The notes under the pieces: generated by a model
The model's database searches: none
Told to the model about the DNA's origin: nothing
What the model saw: only the letters and a program-made list of their open reading frames with translations
Shown: in pieces, positions 34,933-43,228 of the stretch
Layout of the letters: every line of letters begins with the position of its first letter
Position numbering within the stretch: position 1 is the stretch's first letter
Program-made: the position numbers and the translations under genes
NCBI RefSeq assembly: GCF_000513275.1
Contig: NZ_CBVJ010000095.1
Coordinates: 62,001-126,000 of the forward strand
From: Paenibacillus gorillae
GTDB taxonomy: Bacteria; Bacillota; Bacilli; Paenibacillales; Paenibacillaceae
Direction of reading: 5' to 3'
DNA: 64,000 nt

Positions 34933-35733
34933 TTGAATATTCAATATTGTTATCACGGCAAGCAAGATTGCGAACCGGGCTACTATTGGGGACCCGGCTA
35001 CAAAGAACAGTATAAAATTATGTTCATTCATAAGGGCAAAGGAATCTATCGGTTCAATGACAAAACCTATGCGCTAGAGAAAGGCCAAGGCTTCCTCGTC
35101 TTCGCCGATTCCGTTTGTTATATGAAGGCAGACCATGACGACCCATGGGTTTATTCATGGTTTGCTTTTACAGGTGATGATGTACAGCAGCTGCTGGAGC
35201 AGATTCAATTAACGCCCGACCATCCGATCTTCTCGTTCTCATCGCTGCATAAGGTGGATGCTTACTTGGAAGAATTAACGGATATGGATACGGGCGACCT
35301 GAATGGCCGGCTGCGCTGCCAAAGCCTGCTATTCCGTCTGTTGGCGGAATGGACGGACCTGCTCCTTGCTGACCGTCAGACGCCACGCAGCTTTCGGGCC
35401 AAAGATGTATATGTTCGCAAAGCGATGGATTATATCCATACGAACTACAGCCTGAAAATAACGATTTCCAGCCTAGCGCAGTTCATACGAATTGACCGGA
35501 TTTATTTATCTACGCTGTTCAAGGAAAGCTCAGGGCTCTCACCGCAGCAGTATTTACTGCAGTTCCGTATTCAGAAAGCATGCGACCTGCTTGTGAACCC
35601 GGCGCTGAGCATCACGGATGTGTCGCATTCCGTCGGGTACAACGACCCGCTGCTATTCTCTAAAATGTTCAAAAAGGTGATCGGCTCCTCGCCAACGGCT
35701 TATCGGGAGCAGCGGTATCGTGTTCTGGAGTGA
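34933..35733 (+). CDS. AraC-family regulator with cupin sensor
   Basis: A 266-residue protein: cupin-like arabinose-binding domain (MFIHKGKGIYRFNDKTYALEKGQGFL) and C-terminal double helix-turn-helix (TISSLAQFIRIDRIYLSTLFK; ITDVSHSVGYNDPLLFSKMFKK). I start at TTG 34933 because AAAGGAG ends nine bases upstream; an ATG at 34897 in the same frame has no ribosome site. Divergent from the aldo/keto reductase; its inducer and targets are unknown. It is not linked by position to a sugar importer. Confidence 0.85.
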   Translation: MNIQYCYHGKQDCEPGYYWGPGYKEQYKIMFIHKGKGIYRFNDKTYALEKGQGFLVFADSVCYMKADHDDPWVYSWFAFTGDDVQQLLEQIQLTPDHPIFSFSSLHKVDAYLEELTDMDTGDLNGRLRCQSLLFRLLAEWTDLLLADRQTPRSFRAKDVYVRKAMDYIHTNYSLKITISSLAQFIRIDRIYLSTLFKESSGLSPQQYLLQFRIQKACDLLVNPALSITDVSHSVGYNDPLLFSKMFKKVIGSSPTAYREQRYRVLE

Positions 35734-35767
35734 GAGGTGTGGGAAAGAACCAGCCTAATTTTCAGCT

Positions 35768-36150
35768 AATTAGCGACTTCGCTAATTCGTGAAGACAAAT
35801 TCGCTCTTTTTCCGTCGGCCGTGGCACACTGCAGACACAGCGAAATTTAGTTCGCTCCAGCCCAGCCACCTATGTAAACCAAACTCCACAGCAAAGAATG
35901 ATTCGCTAATTTGCGAACCTGCTTCGTTAAATCGAAACCTTAACGTTGCCGTCTCTTATGGCGTAAGACGCATAGGCTTCACTCGGCTGCATTAGCTGGT
36001 GCATTTACATCGAGCCACATCCTTCAAACACTATTACGAACCGCCTTCGCTATTTAGCGAAGGCAAATTCGCTCTTTCCCCCTCTAACGTGATACCCAAC
36101 AGCTACAGCGAAGAACGATTCGCTAATTTGCGAACCTGCTTCGTTGGAGG
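35768..36150. repeat. Two copies of a GCGAA/TTCGC palindrome element
   Basis: The blocks 35795-35928 and 36063-36145 share CAAATTCGCTCTTT and, further on, a 29-base identical segment beginning GATTCGCTAATTTGCG. Palindromes with GCGAA and TTCGC arms recur, so this is related to the 236-bp array at 25499, but the larger units differ. 35734-36513 otherwise holds no recognisable gene. Confidence 0.65.
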
Positions 36151-36189
36151 CATATGGGCGTATGACATACAAAGTACTACCTAGTTACG

Positions 36190-36244
36190 TTGGTCCGGTG
36201 GCCTGGTGGTGTGGTTGGTCTCGTTGGTCTGGTTGGTCTGGTGT
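36190..36244. repeat. GGTCTGGTT-type simple repeat
   Basis: A short run of G/T-rich units related to GGTTGGTCT, such as TTGGTCTGGTTGGTCTGG, occupies this segment. It is one-strand G-rich. No function is apparent. Confidence 0.6.
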
Positions 36245-36513
36245 GTTCGGCTCAGCCAGTATGCAGTTAACCTGCCCCACATTAGTTACTGCTTAATAAG
36301 TAAGAGTTATACGAATAAATATGTTATGAGCTAAACGCCCCTATTCTGCTGCAACTCCACTTCTGTACGGTATACACACGCTGCCCGGTTTGAGCATATT
36401 TTGTATCGTGATGAATCAACAACGGGATGAACTCCTGCCGCCTTGTAACAACCCTCCGTTTCGAGGGTATAAAGACCACACTATACGTCTATGCGTCATG
36501 AGGAGGCGAAGCA

Positions 36514-36783
36514 TTGAGCAAAACTAAAGCGGAACCTATGGACATGGGACAGTCTATCAGCAAATCTGAAAATAATGCAGCTAAACTCGCCCTCATAGGC
36601 AGCGCAGTTACTACGTTTGGTGATTTAATAACGACAATCGCAGCTGTAATCGCACTGGAAGAAATCGCTGCTAGCGACATTCTGGACCAGGAGAACCAAC
36701 GGATTCAGGATGAGAAAATGTCAAATATGCAAAAACAAATTGATTACTTAACCGCACAGCTCAATCAATTATCGAAAAAATAA
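36514..36783 (+). CDS. Small protein with hydrophobic segment and coiled coil
   Basis: An 89-residue protein that I do not recognise. Residues ~24-45 are mostly hydrophobic and small (LALIGSAVTTFGDLITTIAA), and could form a membrane-associated helix. Residues 60-88 are charged heptads (MSNMQKQIDYLTAQLNQLSKK), a likely coiled coil. The TTG start at 36514 is well supported by AGGAGG seven bases upstream, and a terminator follows, so I think it is a real gene. No neighbour points to a role. Confidence 0.65.
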   Translation: MSKTKAEPMDMGQSISKSENNAAKLALIGSAVTTFGDLITTIAAVIALEEIAASDILDQENQRIQDEKMSNMQKQIDYLTAQLNQLSKK

Positions 36784-36812
36784 ACATCCCTCCAGCTTCT
36801 TCTTCAAACGCA

Positions 36813-36846
36813 AATAAGCAGCCGTCATCGGCTGCTTATTGCTTTT
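36813..36846 (+). terminator. Terminator of the small coiled-coil gene
   Basis: Perfect 12-bp stem AATAAGCAGCCG with CGGCTGCTTATT, loop TCAT, then a T6 run. It is 32 bases after the stop at 36783. Confidence 0.9.
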
Positions 36847-36959
36847 TTAAAGACTCTAGACTCTAGCTCTCTAATTCCCCTAACATCTCCAATTTTACAT
36901 GGCAATGGACTATTTAGTTTCAGTGCACCGGCTTACCTTTATTAAATGAAACGAAGGGT

Positions 36960-39143
36960 TTATCGTAAACCAGTGGTCAAATCATTCTCTTCTCCAGTTA
37001 ACAACTGGAACCCCTTTGTATTAAAACGAACTGTAATGGATGCTCCAGAAACTAGAGTCAGTGAAGGAAGCAAACCAATGTGACGCTGACCTAATGCTGT
37101 ACCTGTGTCAGTCTTCGTCTCGGACAATACAGACACCTTTGCGGTAAAATTGGTATCATTACTTAACCGTAATGTCAGCTCGCTCCCTTGTACGTTACTG
37201 ATCAATTCTGCTCCTATGTGATCAAAAATCATATATAAACCAGTATCAGGCTGCACATAAAGACCCGGTACCTCCACAATAGTCAACATAAGAGCTGTTT
37301 CGCTCCAACAAGACCCATTAAAGACACCACCTACTTTGTCCTCGCCTTCCCATGAACTTAAATTCACTCTTTCGTTCACAAAACCTGGTGGTAATGCGCT
37401 TTTTTCTTCATCCCAGCTCATGATTGGGCGATCTTGCCTTGATAAATACTGCGGAATTGTTCGGGCAATATCACGCAGCAGCTCCAAGTATAAAATATCT
37501 CCAGTTGCACGGAATAACTTTAATAACGAATCTCCGGAAAGTGTACAAATACCAGGAGCGCTATGTTGGTTTTGAGCGTTTGCCAATACAGTTCCCGTTG
37601 TTTTCATATCCAACCGACCGAACTCAGCAGATGCTGGCCAGCGGAAATCATAGGATACACACCATGTCATACAAAGATGTGCCGCTTCCCGAGCTGCCGT
37701 AAGCCATTGCTCTTCACCAGTAGATTCATATAATACAACTAACGATTCTAGCAAGGCAAAAGCAGATTCGCTGTCAGGACACTGCAAAATTTCACCAGGT
37801 CCTCCTGTCGTAACGCCTGCCCATAAATCTCTTTCCACATATAACTTAGCAGCTTCACGAGCAACCGTATCATACCTCTCATCTTGCCAATAGGAGGATG
37901 CCAGCATTAATCCAGCTGGTATGATGGCTCCCGAAGTGGAGCCGCCCACAATAATATCTCCCGTGTGAACATCGAGAAACTGGCCAAACTGTTTATTATT
38001 TTCCCAAGCCACAACAAATGCATCCGCAAGCCGCCGAGTACCTTCTATCCAAGCAGAGGGTATCATCTCACCCTGCTGCTCCAGTAACAGTAATTGCTTC
38101 ATTACAAAGTACAATACATCTCCGCTCTTTCTGACAAGATGCCATCGGGATGCATCCTCGCGGTCAAACCCATCTCCCGGGTATTGCCCCTTCGAATAGA
38201 TACCATGGAACAGGCCAGCCTCAGTCTGCGTGCCAAACATAAAATCAATGGTATCCATTGCTCGTTCCTTACTTTGCTCGTTTCCTTTCACAAGTAACGG
38301 GTAAGTGCTAATGCCGCCTCCGACCCAACCGCTTTGCCAATCCTGAAAATGATTCTCTCTCAAACCAACAGAATAATATTTTTCATTCTCTTCCCAATTC
38401 ATCTGGTTATATTTTTCTTCAAGAATCCCCCAAGCTGCCGAGAAAGGAATGACCGATGGTAAACTTTGAGCTTCAGCCATAGATTTACGAATAGGAGCAA
38501 AGCAACGAATCCATTCTGTCACACTATTAGAATGAAAAACATGTGCTCGCAGCTTGACCCAATGTAACTCGGAATTTAAACCGTTATTAGATTTTGCTTC
38601 CTTGTGTGGAATTCTTAAGCTTAAAACCGCTTTAGAGCGGTTTTGATTTTCTGTCAAAGCGATACAGAGAGCTCCTTCTGGCACATTATGTTCCAGCAGC
38701 AGCCATAGACTGATCTGTTGTGAGGGAAAATAAATGCCTATAGCTGGCGTTGAAAGATCATGGGTGTCTCGTATAAGTTCTGACTCACCTTCACCAATAT
38801 TCAGCCGAGCAATGTTCGTAACAGTTACGGGCAAGTCCTTACGAAGATCGTTCTGATCCTTAAATATCGGCGGATACGGAATATTTCTAGCCTGAAAGCG
38901 ATTTCCGCCATACACCGAACCTGGCAGCATAACCTGATTTTCCGTCGACCAATTTTCTAAAGGAAAATCTACTTGCGTATACGGCCAGTAGTCATCCTTT
39001 TGATTTGAGTAAGAACTAATACCTAAATGACATTCAAACACTCCTGTCACAAGTTCTTCCTGCAACCACATGAGACTAGCTTCGTTATTGATTATCTCGG
39101 GCTTCCGAAGCCCCGATATTCCCCACATATCCTGATTGTTCAT
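36960..39143 (-). CDS. Six-hairpin glycosidase-like protein, unassigned family
   Basis: A 727-residue protein without a signal peptide. Repeated helical pairs across residues ~300-650 (RAMDTIDFMFGTQTEAGLF; TVAREAAKLYVERDL; GEILQCPDSESAFALLESL; WLTAAREAAHLCMTW) resemble the (alpha/alpha)6 barrel of six-hairpin glycosidases. The last ~90 residues look like a beta-sandwich. I cannot name the family or substrate. I start at ATG 39143 (AGGAG five bases upstream). The same frame is open to 39341, where a start would overlap a hairpin, so the longer reading is less likely. Second gene after the beta-helix protein; probably depolymerises the same polysaccharide inside the cell. Confidence 0.72.
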   Translation of the reverse strand: MNNQDMWGISGLRKPEIINNEASLMWLQEELVTGVFECHLGISSYSNQKDDYWPYTQVDFPLENWSTENQVMLPGSVYGGNRFQARNIPYPPIFKDQNDLRKDLPVTVTNIARLNIGEGESELIRDTHDLSTPAIGIYFPSQQISLWLLLEHNVPEGALCIALTENQNRSKAVLSLRIPHKEAKSNNGLNSELHWVKLRAHVFHSNSVTEWIRCFAPIRKSMAEAQSLPSVIPFSAAWGILEEKYNQMNWEENEKYYSVGLRENHFQDWQSGWVGGGISTYPLLVKGNEQSKERAMDTIDFMFGTQTEAGLFHGIYSKGQYPGDGFDREDASRWHLVRKSGDVLYFVMKQLLLLEQQGEMIPSAWIEGTRRLADAFVVAWENNKQFGQFLDVHTGDIIVGGSTSGAIIPAGLMLASSYWQDERYDTVAREAAKLYVERDLWAGVTTGGPGEILQCPDSESAFALLESLVVLYESTGEEQWLTAAREAAHLCMTWCVSYDFRWPASAEFGRLDMKTTGTVLANAQNQHSAPGICTLSGDSLLKLFRATGDILYLELLRDIARTIPQYLSRQDRPIMSWDEEKSALPPGFVNERVNLSSWEGEDKVGGVFNGSCWSETALMLTIVEVPGLYVQPDTGLYMIFDHIGAELISNVQGSELTLRLSNDTNFTAKVSVLSETKTDTGTALGQRHIGLLPSLTLVSGASITVRFNTKGFQLLTGEENDLTTGLR

Positions 39144-39297
39144 CTTTTCTCCTACTCGTATAGTAATTTTTAAAAGCCCTTTTAGATCCATTTCCAGATC
39201 TCGAGGGGACTGAAAGGAGCCTTTGAATTTTCCAATGAATTGTTCTTTGAAAATCGAAATAGGAATCCGGCATAATTTCCAATTCTCATGATTACAA

Positions 39298-39329
39298 AGG
39301 AGGCGACCTAAAGAAGATAATCGCCTCCT
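39298..39329 (-). terminator. Hairpin after the beta-helix gene
   Basis: Nine-bp stem AGGAGGCGA with TCGCCTCCT and a 14-base loop. The minus strand continues into only TTTG, so it would be a weak terminator. It lies between the SLH remnant and the glycosidase-like gene. Confidence 0.5.
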
Positions 39330-39348
39330 AATGCTCATCATAGAAGTG

Positions 39349-39497
39349 TTATGACTTAATCAATAGCAGATTATAGATCACTTGAGCCGCTTCAGCGTGA
39401 GTGGTAATGCCTTGCGGATCGAAGCTGTTCGCCGTACGTCTCTTAATCAGCCTGCAGCTTGAGCACTCTAACCAGCAGCGCCACAAATTCGGCACGC
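39349..39497 (-). pseudogene. Decayed S-layer homology (SLH) domain remnant
   Basis: On the minus strand directly after the beta-helix stop codon, one frame reads TRAEFVALLVRVLKLQAD and stops. A little later another frame reads ANSFDPQGITTHAEAAQV and IYNLLLIKS, then a stop. Both are diagnostic of SLH repeats (conserved TRAEF and the FDPxGxxTRAEAAxxL pattern). The SLH frame differs from that of the beta-helix gene. I infer that the ancestral protein ended in SLH domains for cell-wall anchoring, and that a deletion with frameshift removed most of them. Confidence 0.75.
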
Positions 39498-39498
39498 G

Positions 39499-42400
39499 TT
39501 ATTTAAAGGTAAACCAATCGATACTCCCATAACCGACACCGCTGCCCTTGGTAACCAAGAACAAATGATGAACACCACTAGCTCCTGATACAGGTATCGT
39601 CTGCGTTTGGAACGTTGTAAATCCTCCGGTGTTATTAAATGTATACGTTCCAATCAATGGACCTGTTATACTGTCCAGCCTAAGTTCAAGCTCTTTACTG
39701 GCGTAGCCCGGGTCAGCAGCTGCACGAACTTGAAATTGATTCGACTGTCCACTTCCAAAATCAATGTTGTAGTAGCCTATCCAGTCTCCTCCATCAATCC
39801 AGCCCAGATACCTCCCTGTACCTCCAGCACCAGTCTGGACGCCATGAGATGCGCTGAAATTTTCGGCCTGGATGATTGAGGTTGCTTTGGTTGAGAAGGT
39901 AAACCAATCGATATTCCCATAACCGGCACCGCTGCCCTTGGCAACCAAGAACAAATGATGAACACCACTAACTGCTGATATAGGTATCGTCTGCGTTTGG
40001 AACGTTGTAAATCCACCCGTGTTATTAAATGTATACGTTCCAATCAATGGACCTGTTATACTGTCCAGCCTAAGTTCAAGCTCTTTACCGGCGTAGCCCG
40101 GGTCAGCAGCTGCACGAACTTGAAATTGATTCAACTGTCCGCTTCCAAAATCAATGTTGTAGTAGCCTATCCAGTCTCCTCCATCAATCCAGCCCAGATA
40201 CCTCCCTGTACCTTCAACACCCGTCTGGACGCCCTGAGATGCGCTGAAATTTTCGGCCTGGATGATTGAGGTTGCTTTGGTTGAGAAGGTAAACCAATCG
40301 ATATTCCCATAACCGCTACCACTCCCCTTGGCAACCAAGAACAAATGATGAACACCACTAGCTCCTGATATAGGAATCGTCTGAGTTTGGAACGTTGTAA
40401 ATCCTCCGGTGTTATTAAATGTATACGTTCCAATCAATGGACCTGTTATACTGTCCAGCCTAAGTTCAAGCTCTTTACCGGCATAGCTCGGGTCAGCAGC
40501 TGCACTAACTTGAAATTGATCCAACTGTCCGTTTCCAAAATCAATGTTGTAGTAGCCTATCCAGTCTCCTCCATCAATCCAGCCCAGATACTTCCCTGTA
40601 CCTTCAGCACCAGTCTGGACGCCCTGAGATGCGCTGAAAATTTCGGCCTGGATGATTGAGGTTGCTTTGGTTGAGAAGGTAAACCAGTCCATATTTAAAA
40701 AACCGCTCCCGCTGCCTTTGGCAACAATAAACAGATCTCGAACACCGCTGGCACCTGTTATCGATGCGTTCTGTGTAGTAAAAGTGGTCGAACCGCCTGT
40801 ATCGTTAAGAGTAAGTGTGCCGATGAGCTCACCAGTGACGCTGTCCAGCCGCACTTCAAGCTGTTTGCCAGCATGAGCAGGGTCAACCGCAACACTTACA
40901 TTGATTTGATTAATTGAATTCACTTCTCCAAAATCTATATTTTTGTAACCAGCCCAGTCTCCTTCACTAGCCAATCCTATATATTTTCCAGTACCCCCAT
41001 CCTCTGTGTGAGCACCTTGAGCCGTATCATAATTTTCAGCCTGGTGTATATCCGTTGCTGACGTTGGTATTTCTACTGGTGTTAAAGCAGCACCCAGCCA
41101 CCCCCCTTGGGCGTTTACCGTATTGATGATGGTATTGCGCAGAAGATCATAACCAGGTGGCTTATTAATGTCCATAATAACATTATTAGTAGACGTATTC
41201 GTTGAATTACCAGAGTTATTAAAGTATCCGTCCCCCGGGCTCCAAAAAATATTATTTGATGCTGTATTATAGGCTGTGTGATTATCAAAATAGATAGAAA
41301 CCCCTTTGTTTAATGGGCTTGTACCTACATTGTGATCCCATAATGTGTTAGTTCCCGCTGACCATGTATAAAGAGCCCCTCCATCATGCAACGCTTCCAT
41401 ATAGTTGTCCACGATGTTGTATTGAACCGTATTGTCACTTGAGTGCATATAAGGTATACCCGTAAATGGATCATAGGGTCTATGGGCTTCTACCTCAGTC
41501 CATCTCATTTGGTAAAAAGCCTGATTGTTCCCGTAAGAGTCGGTAGTATCTACCTTTGACGGATCATTCATTGGTTCATAGTGTGTTCCCACAATAGAAA
41601 TACCTGCATAAGGACTATCATGAAAATAATTATATTTTATCGTATTATTGTTACTGCCATAAATGGATAAAGGTCCGGAGTGCATATAGTCTAGACCTAC
41701 ATGGTGAACATGATTACGCTCAATGATATGATTTTTATTTACGTCTACATCTCCAGGACCATATCCGGTTATCTGTATGCCTCCTGAAGAGGAGTAAGCG
41801 ATTTCATTGCGAGTCAGCGTTACATGTTGCGCATAATGGTCAAGTGCAATGCCTTGCGAGCCTGAGTAAGCAATAAGATTGCTATCCATGACAATATGGC
41901 TTACTCCTTGCATATAGATCATAGCATCCGGGTTTTCTGCATTTCTTACCAACCAATCAGGGTTGTATTGATCTTCAGGAGTACGATCCGAATACATAAA
42001 TTGAAGATTACGAAACTCTACGTACTGAACTTGATTTGTCCAATTTTGAGCTTCCTCATCCCCCTGTAAACGCAAAATTTCGTTTAGCTTCGGTGCAAAA
42101 ACGGTTTTCCCGCTCATTGTTCCATCAGATGGCCAGTAATACACTTTCCCGGCAGCTGAATCCACCACCCATTCCCCTGCTTGATCAAGAACTGGAAGTG
42201 CATTGAATATATTATAGTGGCCTCCTTCTAAAGAAAGAAGGTTTTCAAATTGCACAGGAGCCTTACTTTGAAGCTTAGCCGTATTGTTTACCGGATCAAT
42301 CGAATCAATAGGCGCGACAATGTTCCACCACCATGCAGTCGTCATCGAAATCTCGACATCCCTGTTGCTCGGTATATGATCAAGCACCCCTTGCGGGAAT

Positions 42401-43029
42401 GTAATTGATCTGCCGGATGGACTTGGGCTTCCTGCCGCAGTAAGGACAGGCCACGTCGTCCAATTTGTATTTTGAAACGACTTGGCAACAGGTTGACTAA
42501 CGTCATTGACAAACATGGAATGAAATCTCCATCCCGGCGAAATGTTAGCCACAAACACTTTTCCTTTGGAGGATTCAGGAAGACCTGCGGGATAAGAATC
42601 TTCTAACAGGCTCCACCCGGTTATTTCCTGTTTACTTGAAATGATTGCCGTCTCTCCCGGGTAAGACTGATACACAATGGGTGATCCTTCGCTGCCCGAA
42701 TCGTCAGGTGTTAAAGTAAAAGTCGTAGATTGAATATATTCTCCATTTCTTAGGTATACCGTAACTCCCCCGTCCGGTATACCGTTGGCAGCTTTTAATT
42801 CTCTGATCGCTGTTTGCGCTTTCGTAAGTGTGGCGAATGGCTCAGACAATGTACCGGGGTTCGAATCGTCCCCATCTGGAGCAACATAATAAACAAAGTC
42901 GGTACTGGCATGGACTTTTCCATTAAATGAACCGAACGAACTTGAAAGCACCAAGGATACTATAAATAAAGCTATTGTCAGCCTTTTTATTTTGTGTGCA
43001 AATCCATTAGGTAAGAATTTTGTTAACAT
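39499..43029 (-). CDS. Secreted right-handed beta-helix protein with four CBM6 modules
   Basis: A 1176-residue secreted protein: signal peptide (positively charged start, LTIALFIVSLVLSSSFGS), a catalytic-looking N-terminal domain beginning YYVAPDGDDSNPGTLSEPFATL, then a parallel beta-helix with many asparagine turns (HIIERNHVHHVG; NNTIKYNYFHDSPYAG), and four carbohydrate-binding modules of family 6 type (EGTGKYLGWIDGGDWIGY). The N-terminal layout resembles GH141 and related polysaccharide hydrolases or lyases, but the catalytic type is not certain. It would bind plant-type polysaccharide outside the cell. AGGAGG precedes the ATG. The C-terminal stop is followed by an SLH remnant, so the protein is probably no longer wall-anchored. 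Confidence 0.85.
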   Translation of the reverse strand: MLTKFLPNGFAHKIKRLTIALFIVSLVLSSSFGSFNGKVHASTDFVYYVAPDGDDSNPGTLSEPFATLTKAQTAIRELKAANGIPDGGVTVYLRNGEYIQSTTFTLTPDDSGSEGSPIVYQSYPGETAIISSKQEITGWSLLEDSYPAGLPESSKGKVFVANISPGWRFHSMFVNDVSQPVAKSFQNTNWTTWPVLTAAGSPSPSGRSITFPQGVLDHIPSNRDVEISMTTAWWWNIVAPIDSIDPVNNTAKLQSKAPVQFENLLSLEGGHYNIFNALPVLDQAGEWVVDSAAGKVYYWPSDGTMSGKTVFAPKLNEILRLQGDEEAQNWTNQVQYVEFRNLQFMYSDRTPEDQYNPDWLVRNAENPDAMIYMQGVSHIVMDSNLIAYSGSQGIALDHYAQHVTLTRNEIAYSSSGGIQITGYGPGDVDVNKNHIIERNHVHHVGLDYMHSGPLSIYGSNNNTIKYNYFHDSPYAGISIVGTHYEPMNDPSKVDTTDSYGNNQAFYQMRWTEVEAHRPYDPFTGIPYMHSSDNTVQYNIVDNYMEALHDGGALYTWSAGTNTLWDHNVGTSPLNKGVSIYFDNHTAYNTASNNIFWSPGDGYFNNSGNSTNTSTNNVIMDINKPPGYDLLRNTIINTVNAQGGWLGAALTPVEIPTSATDIHQAENYDTAQGAHTEDGGTGKYIGLASEGDWAGYKNIDFGEVNSINQINVSVAVDPAHAGKQLEVRLDSVTGELIGTLTLNDTGGSTTFTTQNASITGASGVRDLFIVAKGSGSGFLNMDWFTFSTKATSIIQAEIFSASQGVQTGAEGTGKYLGWIDGGDWIGYYNIDFGNGQLDQFQVSAAADPSYAGKELELRLDSITGPLIGTYTFNNTGGFTTFQTQTIPISGASGVHHLFLVAKGSGSGYGNIDWFTFSTKATSIIQAENFSASQGVQTGVEGTGRYLGWIDGGDWIGYYNIDFGSGQLNQFQVRAAADPGYAGKELELRLDSITGPLIGTYTFNNTGGFTTFQTQTIPISAVSGVHHLFLVAKGSGAGYGNIDWFTFSTKATSIIQAENFSASHGVQTGAGGTGRYLGWIDGGDWIGYYNIDFGSGQSNQFQVRAAADPGYASKELELRLDSITGPLIGTYTFNNTGGFTTFQTQTIPVSGASGVHHLFLVTKGSGVGYGSIDWFTFK
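39508..41050 (-). repeat. Tandem CBM6 coding repeats, period 390 bp
   Basis: Three near-identical units start at 39508, 39898 and 40288, each exactly 390 bases (130 codons). A fourth, divergent module begins at 40678 and runs to about 41050. Within the three young units only scattered bases differ. The high identity implies recent duplication or gene conversion. The frame is kept throughout. Confidence 0.9.
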
Positions 43030-43092
43030 TTACATTCCTCCTGTTCATTATTTAGCCTGCTTCCCATCAATAGTTACAAAATGCCGACTATT

Positions 43093-43106
43093 TGAAAGCG
43101 CATTCA
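43093..43106. promoter_or_regulatory. cre (CcpA) site before the beta-helix gene
   Basis: TGAAAGCGCATTCA fits the catabolite-responsive element consensus TGNAARCGNWWNCA at every fixed position. It lies 64 bases upstream of the beta-helix start, between the binding-protein hairpin and the gene, so glucose repression is plausible. Confidence 0.7.
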
Positions 43107-43182
43107 ATTTTTCGTCACAAAAAATGAAACGTGTCCAAGAATTGCATTATCCCATCAGAATACTCAGACCTGCATCGTTTGA

Positions 43183-43216
43183 CTAGGGTGTGTCTGGGTT
43201 TTCAGACACGCCCTAG
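43183..43216 (-). terminator. Hairpin between binding-protein gene and beta-helix gene
   Basis: Stem CTAGGGTGTGTCTG with CAGACACGCCCTAG (one G-U type pair), loop GGTTTT. There is no T run, so it may be a leaky terminator or an mRNA stabiliser that lets the upstream binding-protein message accumulate. Confidence 0.6.
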
Positions 43217-43228
43217 TATAAGTTGTTT

